Assembly (NCBI GenBank): GCA_022564695.1
Contig: JADFKX010000065.1
Coordinates: forward strand, 1-10,051
Source of the DNA: Chloroflexota bacterium
GTDB lineage: Bacteria > Chloroflexota > Dehalococcoidia > SM23-28-2 > RBG-16-64-32
Length of the DNA stretch: 10,051 nucleotides
Direction of reading: 5' to 3'
Below, in pieces: positions 1-6,550 of the stretch (the first letter of the stretch is position 1; each line of letters starts with the position of its first letter). The translations under genes were made by a program, and so were the position numbers. The notes beneath the pieces were generated by a model. It had not been told where the DNA came from. It saw nothing but the letters and a program-made list of their open reading frames with translations, and searched no databases.

Positions 1-1
1 G

Positions 2-982
2 GACGGCACGCTCAAACGCTACGGGATGCTCCTCTTCGGCCTGTCCGGGACCGGAAAGACCACCCATTCCTGTCACGACCATGGTCTGAACAGGGATGGT
101 GAAGGGATAGAGATCCTTCAGGACGACATCGTATTTCTGCGCCAGGACGGCTCCGCCCTGGGCACTGAGCAGGGTTTTTACCTGAAAACAGAAGGGATCA
201 GTTCGGAGAATCAGTTCCTCATCCACAAGGCCCTCACCTCACCGCAAGCCTCGTTTGAGAACGTGATGGTGGACGACGAGGGTAACGTCGACTTTGCCAA
301 CCTTACCCTGGGCAGCAACGGGCGCGCCGTTATCCCTAGACAGACGCTGGCTCCTCACATCTCACGAGACATCAACCTGCCTCCGATGAGCGAGCTGGAC
401 GGGCTCATAATAGCCTTCATCACCCGCAGGATGACGGTCCTTCCCATCGTCTCCAGGTTGAGCCCGCCGCAGGCGGCCGCCGCCTTCATGCTGGGAGAGA
501 GCATTGAGACCAGCGCCGGCGACCCCAGGCGGGCCGGACAATCTGTGCGGGTGGTGGGCACCAACCCCTTCATCATCGGCGACCAGGCCGAGCACGGTAA
601 CTGGTTCTACGAGTTCCTCAAAGCCAACGAAGGGAAGATACAGAGCTATATCCTGAACACAGGCGGCGTAGGCGAGATCAGTGAACGTGACGCCGAGGGG
701 CGGCCTGTCACCAGACAGAAGACGCTTCGCGTGGCCATTTCAGAGATGGCCGCCATAATCAGGGGAGTCGCCGGCGGCACGATCGGATGGGAGAAAGAGG
801 CGAAGTTCGGCACCCTTGTACCGGCGTCCGTGGACGGGCTTGATATGGGCAAGTTCCGCCTGGACAAGTTCTACAGCCGGGAGCAGGCGGACGAGTACGT
901 AACGCAGCTAAAGGAAGAGCGAAGGGAGTGGCTGGCGCGCTTTCCGGAGTTGAGCCGGGAGATCGCTGAAGCGCTACCGTAG
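2..982 (+). CDS. pckA: Phosphoenolpyruvate carboxykinase (ATP), C-terminal part, 5' truncated by the window
   Basis: The frame is open from the window edge, so the true start lies upstream; 326 residues are visible, roughly the C-terminal 60% of a family that usually has about 530. The enzyme interconverts oxaloacetate + ATP and PEP + CO2 + ADP in the cytosol, the first committed step of gluconeogenesis. Seen: the P-loop GLSGTGKTT (fragment residues 13-21), the kinase-2 Asp pair QDD (D41-D42) that binds Mg/Mn, an ENVMVDDEG strand (about 87-95), and PIVSRLS with the family arginine at about residue 152, matching PPVSRLT of E. coli PckA. Odd: the gap between P-loop lysine and Asp pair is 22 residues, against about 14 in E. 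coli, and the usual GDDEHGW is replaced by QDDIVFL, so this is a divergent subfamily. It ends with TAG abutting the stop of the opposing gene. Family assignment is firm; the exact subtype is inferred. Confidence 0.9.
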   Translation, partial: DGTLKRYGMLLFGLSGTGKTTHSCHDHGLNRDGEGIEILQDDIVFLRQDGSALGTEQGFYLKTEGISSENQFLIHKALTSPQASFENVMVDDEGNVDFANLTLGSNGRAVIPRQTLAPHISRDINLPPMSELDGLIIAFITRRMTVLPIVSRLSPPQAAAAFMLGESIETSAGDPRRAGQSVRVVGTNPFIIGDQAEHGNWFYEFLKANEGKIQSYILNTGGVGEISERDAEGRPVTRQKTLRVAISEMAAIIRGVAGGTIGWEKEAKFGTLVPASVDGLDMGKFRLDKFYSREQADEYVTQLKEERREWLARFPELSREIAEALP

Positions 983-1963
983 CTACATCCCAGCGCTCGC
1001 GGCATCCAGGGCCGCCAGCTCGTCGGCGCCGAGGCGCAGCTCCGGGGCGGGCAGCAGGTCTGCGAGCTGCTCGGGAGTGTTCGCGCCGATGATCGGCGCC
1101 GTAACCGCAGGCTTCGAGAGCAGCCAGGCGAGGGCTACGGCGGCGGCGTGCGTATCGTGCGCCTTCGCCACCGCATCAAGCGCATCGACCACGGCGAAAC
1201 CCCGTTCCGTCATGTAGCGCTTCGCGCTCTCCGCTCGCTGGCTGTCAGGCATCGTCTGCCCCCGCCGGTACTTCCCCGTGAGGAAGCCGCCCGCGAGCGG
1301 GCTGTAGGGGATGACGCCAATCTCCTCTCGCTCGCACAGGGCCGCGAGCGCGTCCTCGAACTCGGCGCGATGGACAAGGTTGTAGTGCGGCTGCAGAGAG
1401 ACGAAGCGGGCCAGCGCTTTTTCGCCGGCGACCCTGCGCGCCTCCTCGAGCTGCGCCACCGTGTAGTTCGAGGCGCCGACGTAGCGCACCTTGCCTGAGG
1501 CGATCAGCTCACTGAAGACGGAGAGCGTCTCCTCAATCGGAATATCCTCGTCCGGCCAGTGGCACTGGTACAGGTCTATCGTCTCCACCTGCAGGCGGCG
1601 CAGGCTGTCCTCAACCGCGCGCTGGATGTGTGGGCGGCTCAGCCCCTCACCGTCGGGGCCCTCCCACATGCGGGCGCGCGCTTTCGTCGCGACGATCAGG
1701 CGCCCGCGGTTGCGCCGTGCCTTCATCCAACGCCCGATGATCTCCTCAGACACGCCGCCCGGGTTGCCGGGTGCCCACTGGCTGTACATGTCGGCGCTGT
1801 CTAGGAAATTGCCGCCGGCCTCTACGAACGCGTCCATGACGGCGAACGACGCGCTTTCGTCAGCGGTCCAGCCGAACTGCATCGTGCCCAGACAGAGGGA
1901 CGATACGTGGAGATCAGTTACACCGAGCCTGCGCGATCTCAAAGCCTGCGAAGTCACCACCAC
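983..1963 (-). CDS. Aldo/keto reductase
   Basis: This 326-residue protein is a typical-length NADP(H)-dependent TIM-barrel oxidoreductase acting on aldehydes, ketones or sugars; the natural substrate cannot be read from the sequence. Seen: the family opening RRLGVTDLHVSSLCLGTM, the catalytic tetrad D55, Y60, K94 and H135 (LDSADMYS, ATKAR, QCHWPD), GKVRYVGASNY around residues 158-168, and IPYSPLAGGFLTGKY near 220. The C-terminal IIGANTPEQL matches the NADP-binding segment of the family. The start is a run of three GTG codons and the first is chosen; it lies inside the last codons of the upstream cysM-like gene (10-base overlap), implying translational coupling. TTG seven codons later is an alternative start. 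No strong Shine-Dalgarno is visible before either. The stop abuts the convergent pckA stop without a terminator between them. Confidence 0.9.
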   Translation of the reverse strand: MVVTSQALRSRRLGVTDLHVSSLCLGTMQFGWTADESASFAVMDAFVEAGGNFLDSADMYSQWAPGNPGGVSEEIIGRWMKARRNRGRLIVATKARARMWEGPDGEGLSRPHIQRAVEDSLRRLQVETIDLYQCHWPDEDIPIEETLSVFSELIASGKVRYVGASNYTVAQLEEARRVAGEKALARFVSLQPHYNLVHRAEFEDALAALCEREEIGVIPYSPLAGGFLTGKYRRGQTMPDSQRAESAKRYMTERGFAVVDALDAVAKAHDTHAAAVALAWLLSKPAVTAPIIGANTPEQLADLLPAPELRLGADELAALDAASAGM

Positions 1964-2889
1964 ATCATATCGTCCAGCGCCTCGCCATCGCCAGCCCGCG
2001 GCGGGCTAGTCCAGAGGTTGGTAGCCAGATACTTCCAGCCGCCATCGGCGAATAGGAGCACAATATCGCCGCGAGGAAGGCGCTGAGCCACCTTACGGGC
2101 GGCGTGTAGCACGGCGCCGGAGGAGACGCCGGCGAAGATAGCCTCTCGGCGCATCACCTCCGCGGCGGCGCGGAAGGCGTGGCCGCTGCTGACCAATATC
2201 TTGCCGTCCAAGAAGTCGAGGTCGAGGATGGGCGGGATGAACCCCTCGGCCAGGCTCCTGAGCCCCTGGAGCTGGTTGCCGGGATGCGGCTCAACAGCGA
2301 TGACCTGCGTTGCGGAGTTCGCTTCTTTCAGTCGCCGACCGACACCCATGAGAGTGCCGCCGGTGCCCAGACCGGCGATGAACACGTCTACTCTGGGGAG
2401 GTTATCGAGTATCTCGGGCCCAGTCGTATCGTAGTGCGCCTGGGTGTTCATAGGATCGGCGAACTGATCGAGGAGGAGCTCGCCCTCTCGCTGGGCGAAT
2501 CCCTGCGCAAGATCAATAGCCTTCCGCATCCCCTGCTCGGCCGGCACCCACTCGACCGTGGCGCCGTACGCCGATAGCGTGCGCGGTATCTCATCAGCGA
2601 TGTTCTGTGGCATGACGACGCGAACCCTGTAGCCGCGGACGCGTCCGACCAGGGCGAATGCGATGCCGGTATTGCCGGTGGACGCGACGACGATCGCGCC
2701 GCCGGGTCGCAGGCGTCCCGATCGTTCCGCGGCCAGCACCATCCGTAGCGCGATGCGATCCTTGACGCTGCCGCTGGGGTTCTGCCCCTCAAGCTTGGCG
2801 AAGAGGCGCACGCCCGGCTTGGGGCTGCAGTTGCGCAGCTCTACCAGCGGCGTGCGACCGATAGCATGCAGGATGTCGTCGTTTAGCAT
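1954..2889 (-). CDS. cysM: CysM-like cysteine synthase (PLP-dependent beta-replacement enzyme)
   Basis: This 311-residue fold-type II PLP enzyme most likely makes cysteine from an activated serine (O-acetyl- or O-phosphoserine) and a sulfur donor. Seen: AIGRTPLVEL (9-18), the PLP Schiff-base lysine K43 in NPSGSVKDR, a substrate loop ASTGNTG (69-75), the phosphate cradle GTGGT (175-179), GLRSLAEGF with R211, and ADGGWKYL near the C terminus. The last motif and the extended acidic/aromatic tail ending MMWW resemble mycobacterial CysM (ADAGWKYLST, ending WA), which uses O-phosphoserine and the carrier CysO; no CysO-like gene is in this window. Odd: the usual TSGNTG loop reads STGNTG here. ATG is preceded on the minus strand by GAGGAGA at 6-7 bases, a strong ribosome site. 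First gene of a two-gene unit with the aldo/keto reductase. The beta-synthase family is certain; donor specificity is inferred. Confidence 0.87.
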   Translation of the reverse strand: MLNDDILHAIGRTPLVELRNCSPKPGVRLFAKLEGQNPSGSVKDRIALRMVLAAERSGRLRPGGAIVVASTGNTGIAFALVGRVRGYRVRVVMPQNIADEIPRTLSAYGATVEWVPAEQGMRKAIDLAQGFAQREGELLLDQFADPMNTQAHYDTTGPEILDNLPRVDVFIAGLGTGGTLMGVGRRLKEANSATQVIAVEPHPGNQLQGLRSLAEGFIPPILDLDFLDGKILVSSGHAFRAAAEVMRREAIFAGVSSGAVLHAARKVAQRLPRGDIVLLFADGGWKYLATNLWTSPPRAGDGEALDDMMWW

Positions 2890-2932
2890 GGTCTTCTCCT
2901 CGCGAAGTCTATCCGATCATCGCGGGCGATTA

Positions 2933-3000
2933 CCAGTGGATGTTGCGGCGGCGGGCGTAATGTCGGAGACTACCACTCGCAGGCTCGCGGACTCCACTGG
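2933..3000. repeat. 8-bp inverted repeat in the divergent cysM/SDR intergenic region
   Basis: CCAGTGGA (2933-2940) and its exact reverse complement TCCACTGG (2993-3000) flank 52 bases in the 129-bp gap between two divergent genes. The arms could be half-sites for a regulator acting on both transcription units, but one 8-bp match in a gap this size can occur by chance. I could not identify convincing -35/-10 boxes for either gene in this gap. Confidence 0.3.
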
Positions 3001-3018
3001 CAAGAAAGGAACGGACAC

Positions 3019-3825
3019 ATGAACCCGGAGGGCAAGGTAGCGTTGGTCACGGGGGGCAGCTCCGGCATCGGCAGGGCGACGGCCCTCCTCCTGGCAGAGG
3101 CGGGAGCATCGGTCGTCGTCGCCGACATCGACGGTGACGGGGGCGCCGAGACCGTATCGCTCGTCGAGCAGGCGGGCGGCAAGGCGGCGTTCGTCGAGAG
3201 CGACACCACCAGGCGGGAGGAGCTTGAGCGCATGGTGGCGTTCGCCGAAGAGACGTACGGGGGGTTGGACATCCTGCACAACAACGCCGGCATCGGCCTT
3301 CCCCCACCCCGCTTCCCGGAGACGCCGCCGGAGCGATGGGAGATCGCCCTCACCGTTAACCTGTGGGCGGTCATCGCCGGGACCCAGGCCGCGGTGCCGG
3401 CGATGCGCCGTCGCGGTGGCGGCGTGATCGTCAGCACCGCCTCCATGGCGGGGATCATCCAGTACCAGCCTGACCCCATCTACGCCGCGGCCAAGCACGG
3501 CATCGTCGGGCTGACGCGGGCGCTGGTATTCCTGAAGGCGGAGGCGAACATACGCGTGAACTGCGTCTGCCCCGGGGTGGTGGACACACCTATGCTGACC
3601 AAGCTGATGCCGGAGATGACGGCGGAACAGCGGGCCCAGCGTGATGCTATGGTGAGCCAGATGCCTCTCATCCCGCCCCGCGAGATCGCGGAGGCGGTGC
3701 TGGAGTTCGTACGCGACGATTCGCTAGCGGGCGAGGCGATGGGGATCATGTACGGGCGGCCGCGCAAGCTGATCCCCCCCGCCGTCACCTTCTCCCGCGA
3801 CCCCGCCCAGCGTATGCCGAACTAG
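3019..3825 (+). CDS. Short-chain dehydrogenase/reductase (classical SDR, NAD-preferring type)
   Basis: This 268-residue cytosolic oxidoreductase has the classical SDR Rossmann fold and oxidises or reduces a hydroxyl/carbonyl substrate that is not identifiable. Seen: the cofactor motif TGGSSGIG (11-18), D36 at the end of the second strand (VVVADID), which normally selects NAD(H) over NADP(H), NNAG (88-91), and the tetrad N114, S142, Y155 and K159 (YAAAK), then NCVCPGVVDTPM. The C-terminal 40 residues (about 228-268), including MYGRPRKLIPP, form the substrate-cap region and are not family-diagnostic. ATG is preceded by AAAGGA at 8 bases. It opens a three-gene operon, 27 bp before the next gene. 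Confidence 0.93.
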   Translation: MNPEGKVALVTGGSSGIGRATALLLAEAGASVVVADIDGDGGAETVSLVEQAGGKAAFVESDTTRREELERMVAFAEETYGGLDILHNNAGIGLPPPRFPETPPERWEIALTVNLWAVIAGTQAAVPAMRRRGGGVIVSTASMAGIIQYQPDPIYAAAKHGIVGLTRALVFLKAEANIRVNCVCPGVVDTPMLTKLMPEMTAEQRAQRDAMVSQMPLIPPREIAEAVLEFVRDDSLAGEAMGIMYGRPRKLIPPAVTFSRDPAQRMPN

Positions 3826-3852
3826 CGTCGGCGCCGATAGAAAGGAGCAGAC

Positions 3853-4188
3853 ATGGTCGCCTGTGTGCACGTGGCGAAGATCCTCCCGGGGAAGAAGGAG
3901 GAGTTCATGCAGCAGCTCAAGGAGGGGTTCGAGACGGGCCGGGAGGCGCTGCGTTCCTTCGGCTTCACGCGCATCGTCTCCTTCACTACGCCGGAGGTTG
4001 TCGGCGACGATCACGCCCTGCTTGTGACGGTGTACGAGGCCGAAGACCCCTCGGTGGTGGAGCGGTTCTACAAGCTGGAGCCGGTCCTGCAGCAGGAGGC
4101 GCGGGCCCACGGCGTCCTCGTCGCCCCGCACGACCACGAGGCGGTGCCGAAGAACGTGGCGTTCGTGGACATGGACCTGACATCCTGA
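3853..4188 (+). CDS. Small alpha/beta protein of unknown function, possibly a dimeric alpha/beta-barrel (ABM-like)
   Basis: This 111-residue soluble protein has no signal peptide or membrane segment. I do not recognise a named family. The predicted order is strand (VACVHVAKI), helix rich in K/E (about 14-34), strand (FTRIVSFTTP), strand (HALLVTVYEA), helix (VVERFYKLEPVLQQEARA), then a C-terminal segment with H93, D94, H95 and E96. This beta-alpha-beta-beta-alpha pattern is what the ferredoxin-like dimeric barrel proteins (antibiotic-biosynthesis monooxygenases, EthD, stress-response barrels) show, but key residues of those groups are not evident. It sits between two SDR genes with AAAGGAG 5 bases before its ATG and 15 bp before the next start, so co-expression with both SDRs is very likely. 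A role as isomerase, cyclase or accessory to the SDR reactions is a guess only. Confidence 0.8.
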   Translation: MVACVHVAKILPGKKEEFMQQLKEGFETGREALRSFGFTRIVSFTTPEVVGDDHALLVTVYEAEDPSVVERFYKLEPVLQQEARAHGVLVAPHDHEAVPKNVAFVDMDLTS

Positions 4189-4203
4189 TGAGAGGAGCAC
4201 ACG

Positions 4204-5058
4204 ATGGGTAAACTAGACGGCAAGGTGGCGATCGTCACCGGGGCCAGCCGCGGCATCGGCGCCGAGATCGCGAGGCTGTTCGCGGCGGAGGGCGCCAAAG
4301 TGATCTGCGCCGCGCGCACGCTGCGAGAGGGCGACCACCCGCTGGAGGGCTCGCTGGAGCGGACGGTGGCGGAGATCCAGACGGCGGGCGGCGAGGCCAT
4401 GCCCGTGGCCGTGAACATCTCCGAGCCAACGGAGTGCGAGAAGCTGGTCCAGGCGGCGCGCGACACCTATGGCAGGGTGGACGTGCTGGTCAACAACGCC
4501 GCCCTCACCTACTTCGTTCCCGTGAAAGACTACGCCCTCAACCGCTGGATGCGCTCCTGGGCGGTGAACCTCCACGCCCCGTTCATCCTCAGCCAGCTTG
4601 TGCTGGCGGAGATGATCGAGCGCCGGAGCGGCAGCATCGTCAACATCTCCTCCGGCGCCGCCATCGGGCCCGGCCGCGGGCCGTACCCGGAGCCCGATGG
4701 AGTCGGCAGCACCTGCTACGGGGCGGAGAAGGCGGCGCTGGAGCGGTTCAGCCAGGGGCTGGCGATGGAGGTGTACCAGTACGGCGTCTCCGTCACCTGC
4801 GTCTCCCCCTCGCTTGTGGTGCCCACGCCGGGGACGGTTCACCACCGCCTGGTCACCGGCCTGGACGACCCCAGCGGCGAGCGGCCGGAGCTTATGGCGA
4901 AGGCGGTGCTGCTGCTGGCAACGGAGCCGCTGGACAAGGTGACGGGCCGGGTGGCGTACAGCCAGCTCATCCTCAAGGAGTACGGCCTGATCCCGGAAGC
5001 AAAGGGGATCGGCGTAGACCCGGAGCTGCCCGCCGGCAGCGGCTACAGCCGGATGTAA
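4204..5058 (+). CDS. Short-chain dehydrogenase/reductase (classical SDR, NADP-preferring type)
   Basis: This 284-residue protein is the second SDR of the operon. Seen: TGASRGIG (12-19), R38 after the second strand (CAARTL), which usually favours NADP(H), NNAA (97-100, a variant of NNAG), N122, S150 in NISSG, and Y172/K176 in YGAEK. An insertion after strand 2 (about residues 41-52, containing DHPLEGS) and a long C-terminal extension ending SGYSRM distinguish it from the minimal FabG-like form. The active-site set is complete. Substrate unknown. Cofactor preference differs from the first SDR of the operon (D36 there, R38 here), so the two are probably not redundant. GAGGAG lies 6 bases before ATG. 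A terminator begins at the base after the stop codon. Confidence 0.93.
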   Translation: MGKLDGKVAIVTGASRGIGAEIARLFAAEGAKVICAARTLREGDHPLEGSLERTVAEIQTAGGEAMPVAVNISEPTECEKLVQAARDTYGRVDVLVNNAALTYFVPVKDYALNRWMRSWAVNLHAPFILSQLVLAEMIERRSGSIVNISSGAAIGPGRGPYPEPDGVGSTCYGAEKAALERFSQGLAMEVYQYGVSVTCVSPSLVVPTPGTVHHRLVTGLDDPSGERPELMAKAVLLLATEPLDKVTGRVAYSQLILKEYGLIPEAKGIGVDPELPAGSGYSRM

Positions 5059-5078
5059 GGGCCGCAGGCCCCCTTTTT
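5059..5078 (+). terminator. Intrinsic terminator of the SDR operon
   Basis: Stem GGGCC (5059-5063), loop GCA, stem GGCCC (5067-5071), then CC and five T residues (5074-5078). It starts immediately after the TAA of the second SDR and ends just before the promoter of the next gene, so it insulates the two units. The 5-bp stem is short but entirely G-C. Confidence 0.75.
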
Positions 5079-5081
5079 GCT

Positions 5082-5110
5082 TTGACGGATTCCGGCGGCG
5101 GCGCTATGAT
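5082..5110 (+). promoter_or_regulatory. Sigma70-type promoter of the hydrolase-cyclase gene
   Basis: -35 TTGACG (5082-5087), 17-bp spacer, -10 TATGAT (5105-5110): each box differs from consensus at one position. Transcription would begin near 5117, giving a leader of about 23 nt that contains the ribosome site GGGAAGGG (5123-5130). The in-frame TTG at 5110 overlaps the -10 box and so cannot be the start codon. Confidence 0.8.
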
Positions 5111-5139
5111 TGCGGCACCATAGGGAAGGGCCAACTCAC

Positions 5140-6498
5140 ATGGAACAGCAGATACGCTTCTGCACCGCCTCCGACGGCGTTAGCATCGCCTACGCCACCG
5201 TAGGCAAAGGGCCGCCGCTCGTTAAAGCGGCCAACTGGCTGAACCACTTGGAGTTCGATTGGGAGAGCCCCATCTGGGGGCATCTGATGCGCGGTCTCGC
5301 CGAGAACCGCCTGCTGGTCCGATACGACGAGCGAGGCACCGGTCTATCCGACCGTCAGGTCGAAGATACGTCCTTTGAAAGATGGGTGAGCGACCTAGGG
5401 GCAGTGGTCGACGCTGCTGGTCTGGATCGCTTCGCGCTCTTGGGGATATCGCAAGGAGGCCCGGTAGCCATCGCCTATGCGATCCAGAACCCGGAGCGCG
5501 TCAGCCACCTCATCCTCTACGGGACGTACGCTAGGTTCCCGCGTCTTCCTAAGACCCCGGAAGAGGTTGAAGAGGCCCAGGCCCTCCTGATCCTCATGCG
5601 TCAGGGATGGGGACAGGACAACCCCGCTTACCGTCACATCTTTACCAACATCTTCCTTCCCAACGGCACGGCGGAGCAGATGCGGTGGTTCGCTGACGTT
5701 GAGCGCAAGTCCGCCTCACCCGAAATGGCCATCAAGATCATGACCGAGTTTGCTCGTATAGACGTCACAGAGATAGCCCCGCGAATCAGCATGCCCACGC
5801 TGATACTTCATTGCCGCGACGACCAGGCCTGCCCTTTTTCCGCGGGACGCGAGCTGGCCGCGCTCGTCCCCGGAGCGCGCTTCGTCCCGATGGAAGGAAG
5901 CAACCATCTGTTCCTGGAAGGCGACCCTGCCCGGGAGGTGTTTCTCCGAGAAGTCAACGCCTTTCTGCTCGAGGGACAAGCCGCCACGGCAGCCCCATCC
6001 GGCCTCGTCACCATCCTTTTCACCGACATGGAGGGCTCCACCGCCCTCACCCAGCGCCTGGGCGACGCCGGGGCCCAGGAGTTGCTGCGCGCCCACAACT
6101 CCATCGTCCGAGACGCCCTCAAGGCCCAGGACGGCGCCGAGATCAAGCACACCGGCGACGGCATCATGGCCTCCTTCCCCACCGCCAGCAAGGCGCTGGC
6201 CTGCGCCACTGCCATCCAGACCGCGTTCGCCGAGCGCAACGAGACGGCTGAGGAGCCGATAAACGTGCGCATCGGCCTCAACGCCGGCGAGCCCGTCGCA
6301 GAGGACGAGGACCTGTTCGGCACCGCCGTCCAGCTCGCCGCCCGCGTCTGCGCCCACGCCGAGCCGGGCCAGGTGCTCGCCTCCAACGTGGTGCGGGAGC
6401 TCTCCGCCGGCAAGGGATTCCTCTTCTCGGACCAGGGTGACGTCGTCCTGCGGGGGTTCGAGGACCCGGTGCGGCTGTACGAGGTGCGCGGGGCCTGA
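5140..6498 (+). CDS. Alpha/beta-hydrolase fused to a class III adenylate cyclase catalytic domain
   Basis: This 452-residue protein has two domains. Residues 1-278 are an alpha/beta-hydrolase: VRYDERGTGLSD (60-71), nucleophile S104 in GISQG, acid D228 in CRDDQACPF and H256 in GSNHLF, an intact triad. After a linker rich in A/P/S, residues 289-450 form a class III cyclase domain: metal aspartates D296 (FTDMEGST) and D340 (KHTGDG), adenine-selecting K336 and D391, and the transition-state arginine R402. The usual transition-state asparagine is Q398 (VQLAAR). The architecture and length match Mycobacterium tuberculosis Rv1900c, a known active adenylyl cyclase with an N-terminal hydrolase domain. 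Likely product is cAMP, perhaps controlled by a ligand or ester substrate bound in the hydrolase domain (inferred). No transmembrane segment, so cytosolic. ATG at 5140 is chosen because GGGAAGGG sits 9 bases upstream and the promoter overlaps the earlier TTG. Codon third positions change sharply at the domain border (about 6001). Confidence 0.92.
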   Translation: MEQQIRFCTASDGVSIAYATVGKGPPLVKAANWLNHLEFDWESPIWGHLMRGLAENRLLVRYDERGTGLSDRQVEDTSFERWVSDLGAVVDAAGLDRFALLGISQGGPVAIAYAIQNPERVSHLILYGTYARFPRLPKTPEEVEEAQALLILMRQGWGQDNPAYRHIFTNIFLPNGTAEQMRWFADVERKSASPEMAIKIMTEFARIDVTEIAPRISMPTLILHCRDDQACPFSAGRELAALVPGARFVPMEGSNHLFLEGDPAREVFLREVNAFLLEGQAATAAPSGLVTILFTDMEGSTALTQRLGDAGAQELLRAHNSIVRDALKAQDGAEIKHTGDGIMASFPTASKALACATAIQTAFAERNETAEEPINVRIGLNAGEPVAEDEDLFGTAVQLAARVCAHAEPGQVLASNVVRELSAGKGFLFSDQGDVVLRGFEDPVRLYEVRGA

Positions 6499-6507
6499 TT
6501 CCAGCGC

Positions 6508-6529
6508 GGGTCAGGCTTAAGCCTGATCC
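6508..6529. repeat. Perfect 16-bp palindrome / hairpin after the cyclase gene
   Basis: TCAGGCTTAAGCCTGA (6511-6526) is its own reverse complement. As RNA, the flanking GGG and TCC extend it to a 9-bp stem (one G-U pair) with a UUAA loop. It starts 10 bases after the cyclase stop codon. There is no T tract after it, so it is either a weak or Rho-assisted terminator / 3'-end stabiliser, or a DNA operator for the next gene. Confidence 0.55.
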
Positions 6530-6550
6530 ACCGGCTGCAGACGTCCTTAC

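Noticed and set aside
1491..2009. Plus-strand frame of 172 codons
   Set aside because: Antisense to the aldo/keto reductase, whose tetrad and motifs are complete.
2917..3498. Minus-strand frame of 193 codons covering the divergent gap and first SDR
   Set aside because: Antisense to the SDR with complete catalytic residues; no domain seen.
4213..4845. Minus-strand frame of 210 codons and plus-strand frame 4434-5123 overlapping the second SDR
   Set aside because: Both are out-of-frame readings of the SDR gene, with biased, repetitive composition and no ribosome site.
5110..5139. TTG at 5110 as start of the hydrolase-cyclase protein
   Set aside because: It overlaps the -10 box TATGAT; ATG 5140 has a good ribosome site.
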